Positions 8,494-18,206 of a stretch of 64,000 nucleotides of DNA are shown piece after piece. The translations under genes and the position numbers were made by a program. The notes beneath the pieces are model-generated. The model was not told the origin of the DNA. It was given only the letters and a program-made list of their open reading frames with translations, and made no database searches. This DNA comes from Campylobacter volucris. GTDB taxonomy: Bacteria > Campylobacterota > Campylobacteria > Campylobacterales > Campylobacteraceae. Position 1 is the stretch's first letter; every line of letters begins with the position of its first letter. The stretch lies in NCBI RefSeq assembly GCF_008011665.1, contig NZ_VOWJ01000031.1:124001-188000 (forward strand). Reading direction: 5' to 3'.

Positions 8494-9228
8494 GTGATAT
8501 TAAAAATACAAAATTTACAAAAATATTATGGCAACCATCATGTTTTAAAAGATATAAATTTAGAAATAAAGCAAAAAGAAGTTGTAGTTATACTTGGACC
8601 AAGTGGTTGTGGAAAATCTACACTTTTAAGATGTATAAATGGTTTAGAAGAAATGGCAGATGGGATTATTTATGTAGAAGATGAAAAAATTGATAAAAAT
8701 TATAAAAAATGGACTCAAATTCGCCAAAAAATAGGTATGGTTTTTCAATCTTATGAGCTTTTTGATCATTTAAATGTAGAACAAAATATACTTTTAGGAC
8801 CTTTGAAAGTTCAAAAAAGAAATAAAGAAGAGGTGTTGAAAGAAGCAAAATATTGGCTTGAAAGAGTAGGGCTTTTGCATAAATTAAAAGCTTATCCTAA
8901 AGAATTAAGTGGCGGGCAAAAACAACGCATAGCCATAGTGAGAAGTCTTTGTATGAATCCTGATATTATGCTTTTTGATGAAGTTACAGCTGCGCTTGAT
9001 CCTGAAATAGTGCGTGAAGTTTTAGATGTGATTTTAAATTTAGCAAAAGATGGCATGACAATGCTTATCGTAACACATGAAATGGGTTTTGCAAAAGCAG
9101 TTGCCGATAGGATAGTTTTTATGGACGATGGAAAAATTGTTGAAATTTCAAAGCCTGATGAATTTTTTCAAAACCCAAAAACAGATCGTGCAAAAAAATT
9201 TTTAAATTTATTTAATTTTCATCGTTAA
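8494..9228 (+). CDS. Polar amino acid ABC transporter ATP-binding protein
   Basis: This is a 244-residue cytoplasmic ATPase of the GlnQ/HisP type that powers the two permeases before it. It has Walker [10 protein letters not shown], a Q-loop in [11 protein letters not shown], the signature LSGGQKQR, Walker [14 protein letters not shown] and the switch histidine in VTHEMGF. The start is GTG at 8494 with GGAG at 8483-8486. It is equivalent to C. jejuni Cj0469. The Walker B Asp is followed by EVTAAL rather than the common EPTSAL, a variation also seen in other amino acid transporters. Confidence 0.93.
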   Translation: MILKIQNLQKYYGNHHVLKDINLEIKQKEVVVILGPSGCGKSTLLRCINGLEEMADGIIYVEDEKIDKNYKKWTQIRQKIGMVFQSYELFDHLNVEQNILLGPLKVQKRNKEEVLKEAKYWLERVGLLHKLKAYPKELSGGQKQRIAIVRSLCMNPDIMLFDEVTAALDPEIVREVLDVILNLAKDGMTMLIVTHEMGFAKAVADRIVFMDDGKIVEISKPDEFFQNPKTDRAKKFLNLFNFHR

Positions 9229-9263
9229 AATATAAATGCTTCAAATCTTATAAAGGAGAAATA

Positions 9264-10100
9264 ATGAAGAAAATTCTTTTTATATCATTTTTAATGGCTC
9301 TTTTTTTTAGTGCTTGCTCAAATGATAAAGCAAATGAAAATTCTATAGAAAGAATTAAACAACAAGGTGTTGTTCGTATAGGTGTTTTTGGGGATAAGCC
9401 TCCATTTGGCTATCTTGATGCACAAGGTGCAAATCAGGGCTATGATGTGTATTTTGCAAAACGCATTGCAAAAGAGCTTTTGGGTGATGAAAATAAAGTT
9501 CAATTTGTTTTGGTAGAGGCGGCAAATAGGGTTGAATTTTTACAATCTAATAAAGTGGATATTATTTTGGCAAATTTCACTAAAACTCCAGAAAGAGCTG
9601 AAGTGGTTGATTTTGCATTGCCTTATATGAAAGTAGCTTTGGGTGTTGTAGCTCCAAAAGATTCTACTATTAAAAGTGTTGAAGATTTAAAAGATAAAAC
9701 TTTAATTTTAAACAAAGGAACAACTGCAGATGCATATTTTACAAAAAATATGCCAGAAATTAAAACTATCAAATTTGATCAAAACACTGAAACTTTTGCA
9801 GCATTGTTAGGCAAAAGAGGAGATGCTTTAAGCCATGATAATGCGTTACTTTTTGCATGGGCTAAAGAAAATCCTGATTTTGAAGTGGTAATTAAAGAAC
9901 TTGGTAATCACGATGTTATCGCACCTGCTGTAAAAAAAGGTGATAAAGAAATGTTAAATTTTCTTAATGAGCTTATAGTTAAATTAGGAAAAGAACAATT
10001 TTTTCATAAAGCTTATGATGAAACTTTAAAACCATTTTTTAGTGATGATATTAAAGCCGATGATGTTGTGATTGAAGAGGGAAAAATAGTTTATGAATAA
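9264..10100 (+). CDS. cjaA: CjaA-type amino acid-binding lipoprotein
   Basis: This is the periplasmic solute-binding component of a polar amino acid importer, 278 residues. It starts with a lipoprotein signal (MKKILF... lipobox FFSAC, acylated Cys near residue 18) and has a type II binding fold with the family segment IRIGVFGDKPPFGYLD-like near residues 40-53. The sequence closely recalls C. jejuni CjaA (Cj0982c), a surface-exposed antigen and cysteine-binding protein. AAGGAG precedes the ATG. The gene directly follows two permeases and an ATPase, giving a full transporter. The last eight bases overlap the cjaB-like gene, the same pair order as in C. jejuni. Confidence 0.85.
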   Translation: MKKILFISFLMALFFSACSNDKANENSIERIKQQGVVRIGVFGDKPPFGYLDAQGANQGYDVYFAKRIAKELLGDENKVQFVLVEAANRVEFLQSNKVDIILANFTKTPERAEVVDFALPYMKVALGVVAPKDSTIKSVEDLKDKTLILNKGTTADAYFTKNMPEIKTIKFDQNTETFAALLGKRGDALSHDNALLFAWAKENPDFEVVIKELGNHDVIAPAVKKGDKEMLNFLNELIVKLGKEQFFHKAYDETLKPFFSDDIKADDVVIEEGKIVYE

Positions 10101-11325
10101 AGCACTAAAAAATACTATATATGCTTCTTTAGGAGGTATTTTAGAATTTTATGACTTTGTGCTTTTTGTCTTTTTTGCAAGTGTTTTTGCAAAGATTTTT
10201 TTTCCTCAAAATGATGATTTTTGGCCTTTGATAAATACCTATATAGCATTTGGTGCGGGGTATTTAGCAAGGCCTTTTGGAGCCATTATAATGGCTCATT
10301 TTGCAGATACTAAAGGGCGTAAAAATGTCTTTTATATTAGCATGCTTTTGATGGTTGTTCCAAGTTTCATTTTAGCAATTTTACCAGATTATGAAAGTAT
10401 AGGGTTGTTTGCAACTTTTGCACTTTTTGCTATAAGAATCACTCAAGGATTGGCAATTGGAGCTGAAGTAAGTGGAGCTTGGGTTTTTGTTAGTGAATTT
10501 GTAAGCAAAAAAAGAATAGGTTTAGCTTTAGGGTTTATTTCAGCTACTTTGACTTTAGGGTTATTACTTGGAAATTTAGCTACTTTAGCTGTTTATGAGT
10601 ATTTTACGAAAGAAGAAGTGGAAAATTTTGCTTGGAGAATTCCTTTTATCATAGGTGGATTTTTTGGAATTTTAAGCTTGTTTTTAAGAACAAAGCTTAA
10701 TGAAACCCCGCAATTTAAAATTCTTAAAACTAAAAATTCTATTTTAAATTTTCCTTTAAAAGAAGCTTTAAAAACTCATAAATTAAGTATGTTTGTGTGT
10801 GCTTTGCAAACCGTAGTTTTAACTAGTGGTGTTGCTACTTTGATGATATTACCTCAATATTTTGAAAGTTTATTAGGAGTTAGCAAAACTACTGCTTTGT
10901 ATTATCAAAATTTTGCCATTATAGCAGTGATTTTAGGGGCTTTGGTGCAAGGATTTTTAAGTGATATTTTCGGTGCTTTTAAAATTTGTATCATTTTTAG
11001 TTTATTTTTTGGAATTTTTGGAATTTTATTTGCATCTTATGATGAAAAATTTTTGTATTTTTATTTGTTAGCTTGTTTTGCACAAGGAATTATTTGTTTT
11101 GCTCCAATTTTCATGACTCAAATATTTGATGCTGCATTTAGATCTAGTGGATTGTCTTTTGCGTATAATATTTCTTATGCTATTTTGGGTTTTATTACTC
11201 CTTTGATTGTGAATTTTTTATATAAAGAATATATGTTTATTTATATGGTTTTTATAATGCTAGTTAGTTTTTTAAGCGTGATTTTGGTAAGAAAAATTTT
11301 TTCTAAAAATATAAATGAAAGTTAA
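10093..11325 (+). CDS. cjaB: CjaB-type MFS transporter
   Basis: The 410-residue inner-membrane protein has about 12 membrane segments and belongs to the metabolite:H+ symporter branch (ProP/KgtP-like) of the major facilitator superfamily. The N-terminus LGGILEFYDFVLF and the segments GYLARPFGAIIMAHFAD and KGRKNVFY are characteristic, the latter being the conserved loop 2-3. In C. jejuni the orthologue CjaB (Cj0981c) also follows cjaA. Substrate is unknown; a proline, betaine or dicarboxylate-like solute is a family-based guess. It overlaps cjaA by eight bases and closes the transporter operon. Confidence 0.8.
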   Translation: MNKALKNTIYASLGGILEFYDFVLFVFFASVFAKIFFPQNDDFWPLINTYIAFGAGYLARPFGAIIMAHFADTKGRKNVFYISMLLMVVPSFILAILPDYESIGLFATFALFAIRITQGLAIGAEVSGAWVFVSEFVSKKRIGLALGFISATLTLGLLLGNLATLAVYEYFTKEEVENFAWRIPFIIGGFFGILSLFLRTKLNETPQFKILKTKNSILNFPLKEALKTHKLSMFVCALQTVVLTSGVATLMILPQYFESLLGVSKTTALYYQNFAIIAVILGALVQGFLSDIFGAFKICIIFSLFFGIFGILFASYDEKFLYFYLLACFAQGIICFAPIFMTQIFDAAFRSSGLSFAYNISYAILGFITPLIVNFLYKEYMFIYMVFIMLVSFLSVILVRKIFSKNINES

Positions 11326-11331
11326 TTTAGC

Positions 11332-11337
11332 TATAAT
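11332..11337 (+). promoter_or_regulatory. Probable -10 box of the aroB-mscS-mtaB-ftsH-like operon
   Basis: TATAAT 26 bases before the start at 11364, in the only gap (38 bases) between the cjaB-like gene and the next six-gene block. It suggests the block has its own transcription start. Confidence 0.5.
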
Positions 11338-11363
11338 GATATTTTCAATCTATAGAGGATTTA

Positions 11364-12770
11364 ATGAATAAAATTTTAGTTTTGGTTGATGGAATTTTTG
11401 CTAAAGAATTTATACAAAATTTATACAATAATAAAGCTTTTAAAGAAACATTAGACATAGTGTATTATGATGATAATAGCATAGATTTAAATTTAAAAAA
11501 TGATCAATTTATTTATCATAAATTTGATCCAACTAGTTTGATTAAACTTGAGAGTTTATTTAAAAAAAAGTATCACCAAGCTATCGTTTATATGCAAAAT
11601 AAAGAAGATGTTTTAGCTTGTTATGAAAATTTAAGAAAAATTGATACAAGATTAAATGTAGTATTGATGGATTTTTGGGGTTTAGAGATAGATGATAGTT
11701 TTTGTGAAGTGATTAATATTTATAATACCTTAAATACCAGATTAACAGGATGTTTGGATAATATGCCTTCTATGGCTCAATTTATAGGGCTTGGAAAAGG
11801 CGAAATAATGGAAGTTAAAATTCCAGCTGGTTCAAGTTTTGCATATAGACATATAAGCTCTATTAGTCAAAAGCGTTTTAGAATTGTTATGGTGTATAGA
11901 AATAATGATTATATATTGGCCCGTCCTGGTTTGATTTTAATGCCAAATGATACGATTTTAATTGTTGGAGATCCCAAAGCATTACAAAGTGTATTTTCTA
12001 ATGTCAAAACAAGCTTAGGTCGCTTTCCTTCACCTTTTGGAGATAATATTTTATGCATTATAGATATGAAAAAAATGAGTGAATTTGCTATAGAAAAATT
12101 AATTTTTGCAAGTTTATTGTTTCATATAAGAATTAATAGCAAAAAACTTTATTTTAAAGTCATTAATCCTACTTTAACTCCTATATATTATAAACTTAGT
12201 TCTTTGAATAAAAATAGCATAGAGGTAAATTTTGATTATGATAACACCAATATTAAAAATATAAAAAGTTATGTAGAAAATACAAATATTGGTTTAATAG
12301 TAGTAGAAAATTATCTTTTTGAAAAAGAAAAAAATTTCTTTTTTAATTTAAAAATTCCTGTGTTAAAAGCAGGTTTTGGTGATTTTGCAGATTTAAAATC
12401 TTCTGTAGTGCTTAGTTCAAATTTTGAAGATGTAGAAGGTATTGCTTCTATTATGCTTGATTTAAATAAACAAATTCAGCTTAGTTTGAGTTTGCATTAT
12501 TATGCTATCAAGCTTAATAAAATGGAGCTTTTTGAATATACTCAGTATTTTGAAAGCCTTTCAAGACTTCATGATGAAAAACTTTTACAAATTGAAGAAA
12601 AAGAACACAATCCTATATCTAAATTTTCTTATAGGCAAAATGTTTTACATTTTGTGCCATTTAATGAAAAAATTTTAGGAAATAATTTCAATAAATTTTT
12701 TAAAACCGATCTTAATACTTTATATTATAAAATGAATAAAAATTATCAATTATTTATACCATCTTTATGA
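11364..12770 (+). CDS. TrkA-domain protein (RCK_C-containing), COG3400-like
   Basis: The 468-residue cytoplasmic protein has an N-terminal Rossmann-like region without a classical GxGxxG loop, then a clear TrkA-C (RCK_C) ligand-binding domain at about residues 148-215 ([14 protein letters not shown] ... [11 protein letters not shown]). A second alpha/beta region of unknown type follows. RCK_C domains bind small ligands and gate potassium or other ion transport. I see no membrane segments, so a partner channel is expected; the MscS-like gene two positions downstream is a candidate. AGAGG precedes the ATG. Seven bases separate it from aroB. Confidence 0.72.
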   Translation: MNKILVLVDGIFAKEFIQNLYNNKAFKETLDIVYYDDNSIDLNLKNDQFIYHKFDPTSLIKLESLFKKKYHQAIVYMQNKEDVLACYENLRKIDTRLNVVLMDFWGLEIDDSFCEVINIYNTLNTRLTGCLDNMPSMAQFIGLGKGEIMEVKIPAGSSFAYRHISSISQKRFRIVMVYRNNDYILARPGLILMPNDTILIVGDPKALQSVFSNVKTSLGRFPSPFGDNILCIIDMKKMSEFAIEKLIFASLLFHIRINSKKLYFKVINPTLTPIYYKLSSLNKNSIEVNFDYDNTNIKNIKSYVENTNIGLIVVENYLFEKEKNFFFNLKIPVLKAGFGDFADLKSSVVLSSNFEDVEGIASIMLDLNKQIQLSLSLHYYAIKLNKMELFEYTQYFESLSRLHDEKLLQIEEKEHNPISKFSYRQNVLHFVPFNEKILGNNFNKFFKTDLNTLYYKMNKNYQLFIPSL

Positions 12771-12777
12771 GAATAAT

Positions 12778-13836
12778 ATGCAAGTAAAAGTAAATTTGGA
12801 TCAAGATAAAAGTTATATAGTATATATTGATGAATTGAGCAAAATGCATTTTGATACCAAAGTTGTTGTTTTAACTAATGAAACAATTGCAAAATTACAT
12901 TTAAATAATTTTTTAGAAAAAATTCAAGCTAAGGAAGTATTTGTTATTAGCATTAAAGATGGTGAAGAGTATAAAAATTTACAAACCATAGAAGAGATTG
13001 TAAATCAAATGTTTACATATAAGCTAGATAGAAAAAGTTTGCTCATTAGCTTTGGAGGTGGTGTGATTTCTGATATGGGAGGATTTGTAGCAAGCATTTA
13101 TCAAAGAGGTATTGAATTTATTAATGTTCCAACTACCATGTTAGCTTGTGTTGATGCTAGTGTGGGTGGAAAAACTGGAGTAAATAATAAATTTGGCAAA
13201 AATCTTATAGGTAGTTTTTATCAGCCTAAGGCTGTGTATTGTCAAAGTGAGTATTTAAAAACTCTAAGTTCGCGTGAGCTTGCTGCTGGAATGGCTGAAT
13301 TTATTAAAATGGCCGTGATTTTTGATGATAAAATTTTAGATTTTATCGAGCAAATTAATGAAAATGATTTTTTAAATGCAAATTTAGAAGATAAAATGTT
13401 AGCAAAAATTATCAAAGAAAGTATAACTTTAAAAGCTAAAATTGTTTCTCAAGATGAAAAAGAAAATGGTCTAAGAATGCTTTTAAATTATGGTCATACT
13501 TTTGCTCATGTGATAGAAAATCAAACTAATTATAGGCAATATTTACATGGAGAAGCAGTTGCTATAGGGATGCATATGGCAAATACCTTAGCATTAAATT
13601 TAAAAATGCTAAGTATGCAAGAATATCAAAGAATCAAGTCGATATTAACTAAATTTAATTTGCCCGTATTTTATAAAATTTCCAATATTCAAGAATTTTA
13701 TGAAGCATTTTTTTTAGACAAAAAAACCTATCATCAAAAAATAAATTTTGTGCTACCTTGTGGTTTGGGTCAAGCTTGTATTAAAAATGATATCGATAAA
13801 ATCGATATTTTTAAAACTCTTAAGGAGTTTTCATGA
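12778..13836 (+). CDS. aroB: 3-dehydroquinate synthase
   Basis: AroB converts DAHP to 3-dehydroquinate, the second step of the shikimate pathway. The 352-residue protein has the NAD-binding motif [14 protein letters not shown], the segment [18 protein letters not shown] with catalytic lysine, and the zinc ligands in [13 protein letters not shown] and [12 protein letters not shown]. Length is normal. Its last four bases (ATGA) overlap the MscS-like start, so translation is coupled. Confidence 0.95.
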   Translation: MQVKVNLDQDKSYIVYIDELSKMHFDTKVVVLTNETIAKLHLNNFLEKIQAKEVFVISIKDGEEYKNLQTIEEIVNQMFTYKLDRKSLLISFGGGVISDMGGFVASIYQRGIEFINVPTTMLACVDASVGGKTGVNNKFGKNLIGSFYQPKAVYCQSEYLKTLSSRELAAGMAEFIKMAVIFDDKILDFIEQINENDFLNANLEDKMLAKIIKESITLKAKIVSQDEKENGLRMLLNYGHTFAHVIENQTNYRQYLHGEAVAIGMHMANTLALNLKMLSMQEYQRIKSILTKFNLPVFYKISNIQEFYEAFFLDKKTYHQKINFVLPCGLGQACIKNDIDKIDIFKTLKEFS

Positions 13837-15362
13837 GAAAGATTATTTTATTTTTATGGGTTTTAACTTGCATTTTGTTTGCACAAGATGATATCGAGCA
13901 TTTAGAGCAAAAGCTTACTCAATTACATAACAATTTATCCTATAACACTTGGGTTATTAAATACAATAATTTTAAAATTTATAAAAACACACAAGATGAA
14001 ATTCTTTCTTTGGAAAAAGAAAGCCTTAAAGCAAATGAGCACAACAAAATCGCTATAGAAAGACAAATTTTAATTTTAAAAGAAAGACTTGAACTTTTAA
14101 ATGAATATAAAAATACTAATTTTTCTAAATTAATCTTAGCTCCTGAAGAAGTTGATAAACTCGATGAAATTACTAATCCTTTGGCTATTATCCCAGCTTA
14201 TTCTCATATTAAAAAATTAAAAAGAGATAAAGAAGATTTTATCAATATCTTAAATAGTTTTAAACAAACTTTAGATGAGTTAAATAAAGAAAATGTCATC
14301 ATCTCTGAGCTTGTTAAATTAAAGCCTACTAAAGAATATCAAGAATATTTAAAAATTTCTAATCAAATGATAAGAGATTTTTCTCAAACTTTGCGTTTTG
14401 GAGAGATTTCATATTCTGTTTATGAGAAAAAAATTCAAGAAGAAATTGATAAAACTACAATTTCTATTAAAATACAAGGACTTAGAGCTTTTAATATAGT
14501 TTTATCTATTATAATTGTTATAGCTGTGGCATTTTTGCTTAAATTTATAGTTCGAAAATATATAGAAGATAACGACAGATTTTATACGGCAAATAAAATT
14601 ATCAATTTTATTAATATCAATGTCATAGTTTTAATTTTGCTTTTTGGATATATAGAAAATATCAGCTATTTGGTAACCGTGCTAGGTTTTGCTTCAGCAG
14701 GTTTAGCTATTGCTATGAAAGATATGTTTATGTCTATGCTTGGCTGGTGTGTGATAGTTTTTGGAGGAAGTTTTAGAGTAGGTGATAGAATTAGAGTTTA
14801 TCAAAATAATTCTCAATATATAGGAGATATCATAGATATTTCATTTTTAAGAATGACTTTATATGAAGATATCACACTTTTAACCTATACTGATAATAGA
14901 AGAAGTGGCAGGATAGTTTTCATACCAAATAATTTTATATTTACCAATTTGATTTCAAATTATACCCATCATGGTATGAAAACAGTTTGGGATGGATTAG
15001 ATATAACTTTGACTTTTGATTCTAATCATCAAAAAGCTTTAGAAATCGTTCAAGAAATTGTCATTAAAGCTTCCAAAGGATACACTAAAATAGCAAAAGA
15101 ATCCATGGAAAAGCTTAGAAATGAATACAGCATAAGAAATCCTAAAGTAGAGCCAAGATTTTTTACATTTTTTGAAAATTATGGGATGAGAATATCAGCT
15201 TGGTATATGACAAATTCGTATGCAGCTTTAGCTTTAAGAAGTAATATTAGCAAAGAAATTATTAATGAATTTAACAAACATGAAGATATTAAAATCGCAT
15301 ATCCAACGCAAAATCTTTATCTTGCAAAAAATAAATTTGTAGAACATAAGGAAGATATTTGA
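13833..15362 (+). CDS. MscS-family mechanosensitive channel with long periplasmic N-terminus
   Basis: The 509-residue protein starts with a cleavable signal-like segment (about residues 1-18). A mostly helical, charged region of about 190 residues, probably periplasmic, follows. Membrane segments lie near 215-240 and 258-310, the last containing the pore-lining [16 protein letters not shown]. The beta domain starts at [10 protein letters not shown]. MscS channels open on membrane tension and release solutes during hypo-osmotic shock. ATGA overlap with aroB and TTGA overlap with mtaB place it firmly inside the operon. Gene order matches C. jejuni Cj1007c and, as I recall, H. pylori HP0284. Confidence 0.87.
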   Translation: MRKIILFLWVLTCILFAQDDIEHLEQKLTQLHNNLSYNTWVIKYNNFKIYKNTQDEILSLEKESLKANEHNKIAIERQILILKERLELLNEYKNTNFSKLILAPEEVDKLDEITNPLAIIPAYSHIKKLKRDKEDFINILNSFKQTLDELNKENVIISELVKLKPTKEYQEYLKISNQMIRDFSQTLRFGEISYSVYEKKIQEEIDKTTISIKIQGLRAFNIVLSIIIVIAVAFLLKFIVRKYIEDNDRFYTANKIINFININVIVLILLFGYIENISYLVTVLGFASAGLAIAMKDMFMSMLGWCVIVFGGSFRVGDRIRVYQNNSQYIGDIIDISFLRMTLYEDITLLTYTDNRRSGRIVFIPNNFIFTNLISNYTHHGMKTVWDGLDITLTFDSNHQKALEIVQEIVIKASKGYTKIAKESMEKLRNEYSIRNPKVEPRFFTFFENYGMRISAWYMTNSYAALALRSNISKEIINEFNKHEDIKIAYPTQNLYLAKNKFVEHKEDI

Positions 15363-16603
15363 AAAAAAAAGTATTTTTTAAAACTTTTGGCTGTAGAACA
15401 AATATTTATGATACGCAATTACTAAAAACATATATAAAAGAACATGAAATCGTTCAAGATGAAACGCAAGCGGATGTAGTTGTGATTAATTCTTGTACAG
15501 TGACTAATGGAGCTGATAGCGGACTTAGAGCTTATATAAATAGCGTGAAAAAAAATGGAGTAAAAGTCATACTTACAGGTTGTGGAGCTGTGAGCAAAGG
15601 TAAAGACTTTTTTGATAAAAACGAAATTTTTGGAGTTTTAGGGGCTTCAAATAAAAGTAAAATTAATGAATTTATATCTTATAATAAAGAATTTTACGAG
15701 CTAGGTAATTTAAATTTTATAGATACAAAAATAGTTAGTGATTATGAAAACCATACTAAAGCCTTTGTAAAAATTCAAGAAGGTTGTGATTTTGCTTGTA
15801 GTTATTGCATTATTCCTAGTGTAAGAGGAAAATCAAGAAGCGTTCCTCAAGATGAAATTGTTAAACAAGTTAAAATTTTAGCTCAAAATGGTTACAGCGA
15901 GATAGTTTTAACAGGAACAAATATAGGAAGTTATGGTTTAAAAGAAAAAACCACTTTAGGAAGATTACTTCAATTTATAGGTAGAATTGATGGTATAAAA
16001 AGAATTAGACTTGGAAGCTTAGAACCAGCCCAGATAGATGAAAGTTTTAAAGAAATTTTAAATGAAACTTGGCTTGAGAGGCATTTGCATATTGCTCTAC
16101 AGCATACTCATGAGAAAATGTTGCGTATTATGCGAAGAAGATCACATACTGAAAATGATTTAGCTTTATTTAATGAACTAAGTGAAAAAGGATTTGCTTT
16201 AGGCACAGATTTTATAGTGGCTCATCCAGGAGAGAGTGAAGAAATTTGGGAAAATGCTTTGGAAAATTTTAAAAATTTTAATTTGACTCATATCCATGCT
16301 TTTATTTTTTCTCCACGGGATGGAACACATTCTGCTTTAATGAGTGAAAGAATTAATGGAGAAATTGCTAAAGAAAGATTAAATACTTTAAAAACTATAG
16401 TAGAAAAAAATAATTTTGAATTTAGAAAAAAACAAAAACAAAAATTAGAAATTTTAGTAGAAAGCAAAAAAGGAGAACTCTATGAAGGTTATGATCAATT
16501 TTTCAATAAAATAAAAATTCAAACTAAACAAGATATTGCAAAGCAATGGCTTGAGATTGAAAAATATGATATAAAATATGAATATAATTTTGTGAGTTTT
16601 TGA
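15359..16603 (+). CDS. mtaB: tRNA (N6-threonylcarbamoyladenosine37) methylthiotransferase MtaB
   Basis: MtaB adds a methylthio group to t6A37 of ANN-decoding tRNAs. The 414-residue protein shows three N-terminal cluster cysteines (FGCRTN, NSCTVT, TGCGA), the radical-SAM motif CX3CX2C in EGCDFACSYC, and the LTGTNIGSYG and LQHTHEKMLRIMRRR-type motifs; TRAM sequence is weak at the C-terminus. The start is TTG at 15359, overlapping the previous stop as TTGA, with AAGGA upstream. Synteny with Cj1006c and the MtaB-type FGCR start favour MtaB over MiaB. Confidence 0.9.
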   Translation: MKKKVFFKTFGCRTNIYDTQLLKTYIKEHEIVQDETQADVVVINSCTVTNGADSGLRAYINSVKKNGVKVILTGCGAVSKGKDFFDKNEIFGVLGASNKSKINEFISYNKEFYELGNLNFIDTKIVSDYENHTKAFVKIQEGCDFACSYCIIPSVRGKSRSVPQDEIVKQVKILAQNGYSEIVLTGTNIGSYGLKEKTTLGRLLQFIGRIDGIKRIRLGSLEPAQIDESFKEILNETWLERHLHIALQHTHEKMLRIMRRRSHTENDLALFNELSEKGFALGTDFIVAHPGESEEIWENALENFKNFNLTHIHAFIFSPRDGTHSALMSERINGEIAKERLNTLKTIVEKNNFEFRKKQKQKLEILVESKKGELYEGYDQFFNKIKIQTKQDIAKQWLEIEKYDIKYEYNFVSF

Positions 16604-16605
16604 TA

Positions 16606-18204
16606 ATGAAAAATAAAAAAATCATTTTAATATCATTTTTACTACTTTGTGTGCTTTTTGTTATTGTTTTGATAAAACACCAACCAGAAAATATTAGCAA
16701 AACTTATTATGAAGAACTTTTAGATAAAAATTTAATCCAAAAAGCAATTATTGACAATAACGAAATTTTATTAAAAAGTACAGAAGGTAATTATTTAATC
16801 GCAAAAGAGGTAGTAGATTTAAATACTTTATGGGACAAAATTCCTTTAGAATTTGCAAATGATTATCATTTAAGTGATATTTTTATGGTTTTAATCATGT
16901 CTGCATTTTTGATAGGATTTTTGTTATTTTTAAATAAAAAAAATAAAGACAGACAAAATTTATTATCACTTGAAAAAAGCATTTTAGAAAAAAATGAACA
17001 AAACAATTCTATACAAGCTGTTGTAAGTGATGTGAAATTTGAAGATGTAGCAGGCGTGGATGAAGCTAAGATTGAACTTTTAGAGATTGTTGATTTTTTA
17101 AAAAATCCACAAAAATATAAAAATTTTGGCGTGAAAATGCCAAAGGGAATTTTATTAGTAGGTCCACCTGGTGTAGGAAAGACTTTGATTGCTAAAGCCG
17201 TTGCAGGAGAAGCAGGTGTGCCATTTTTTTACCAAAGCGGTGCAAGCTTTGTGGAAATTTATGTTGGAATGGGGGCAAAAAGAGTTAGAGAGCTTTTTTT
17301 AAAAGCAAAATCAAAAGCTCCTAGCATCATTTTTATAGATGAGATTGATGCTATAGGTAAAAGTAGGGGTGATTTTTCTAATGTTGAAAGAGATAGTACT
17401 CTTAATCAGCTTTTGACTCAAATGGATGGTTTTGAAGATAATAGTGGGGTAATTGTCATAGCAGCTACAAACAAAATTGAGCTTATGGATAGTGCGCTTT
17501 TGCGATCTGGGCGTTTTGATAGAAGGGTTTTTATTTCTTTACCTGATTTTAAAGATAGGGTTAATATTTTAAAAAATTATATGAAAGAAAAAAAATCTAA
17601 TGCAAATTTGGAAAAAATAGCCAAACTTAGTGTGGGTTTTAGTGGAGCAGCATTAGAAACTTTAGTCAATGAAGCTGCTATCAATGCTATTAGAAGAAAA
17701 TCTATGCTTATAGAAGAAAATGATTTTTTTGCTGTACTTAATAAAGTTTTAATGGGCAAAAAAAAGATTTTTTCTCTTAATGAAAAAGAAAGGAAAATTC
17801 AAGCTACTTATCAAGCTGCTAAGGCTTTATGTGCATTTTATTTTGATGTAAAATTTGAAAAAATTACTTTAATTGAAGATAGGTTTAAAGAATTTGAAAA
17901 TACTATTAAGGCTAAATCAGAACTTTTAAACAAAATTAAAGTGTATTTAGCAGGTAGCGTCGCAATGGAATTAATTTTTAATGAGACTTTTACCAATGTT
18001 CAAAGTGATTTTTTAAAAATCAAAGAACTTTTAGCTTTTATGGAAAATTTTGATATGTCTAATGAAAATTTATTATATGAGCAAAAACAAGAAGTAAGAG
18101 AATTTTTAGAATTAATGAAAGAAAAAATTGAAAAACTTGCAAATATTCTTTTAGATAATGAAAAAATCGAAAAAGAAGATGTATCAAAAATTATAATGGA
18201 GTAA
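16606..18204 (+). CDS. FtsH-like AAA ATPase lacking the protease active site
   Basis: The 532-residue protein has the FtsH plan: an N-terminal membrane segment (about 5-23), a short periplasmic domain, a second membrane segment (about 96-115), then an AAA module. Walker A GPPGVGKT is at about 185-192, Walker B IIFIDEIDA near 241, and the pore loop FVEIYVG and second region of homology SGRFDRR are intact. The protease domain is degenerate: where FtsH has HEAGH this protein reads YQAAK at about 402-406, so zinc cannot be bound. It should act as a membrane unfoldase or chaperone, or as a partner of the true FtsH encoded elsewhere. A similar gene follows mtaB in H. pylori (HP0286, from memory). 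ATG at 16606 is preferred over TTG at 16600. Confidence 0.88.
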   Translation: MKNKKIILISFLLLCVLFVIVLIKHQPENISKTYYEELLDKNLIQKAIIDNNEILLKSTEGNYLIAKEVVDLNTLWDKIPLEFANDYHLSDIFMVLIMSAFLIGFLLFLNKKNKDRQNLLSLEKSILEKNEQNNSIQAVVSDVKFEDVAGVDEAKIELLEIVDFLKNPQKYKNFGVKMPKGILLVGPPGVGKTLIAKAVAGEAGVPFFYQSGASFVEIYVGMGAKRVRELFLKAKSKAPSIIFIDEIDAIGKSRGDFSNVERDSTLNQLLTQMDGFEDNSGVIVIAATNKIELMDSALLRSGRFDRRVFISLPDFKDRVNILKNYMKEKKSNANLEKIAKLSVGFSGAALETLVNEAAINAIRRKSMLIEENDFFAVLNKVLMGKKKIFSLNEKERKIQATYQAAKALCAFYFDVKFEKITLIEDRFKEFENTIKAKSELLNKIKVYLAGSVAMELIFNETFTNVQSDFLKIKELLAFMENFDMSNENLLYEQKQEVREFLELMKEKIEKLANILLDNEKIEKEDVSKIIME

Positions 18205-18206
18205 AA

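Noticed and set aside
8439-8684. An 81-residue frame across the permease-ATPase junction
   Set aside because: It overlaps both real genes in another frame and its sequence is Lys/Arg/Trp/Cys-rich shadow coding.
16600-16605. TTG start for the FtsH-like protein
   Set aside because: ATG at 16606 gives the usual MKNKK start before a membrane segment; the TTG lies over the previous stop and has no better ribosome site.
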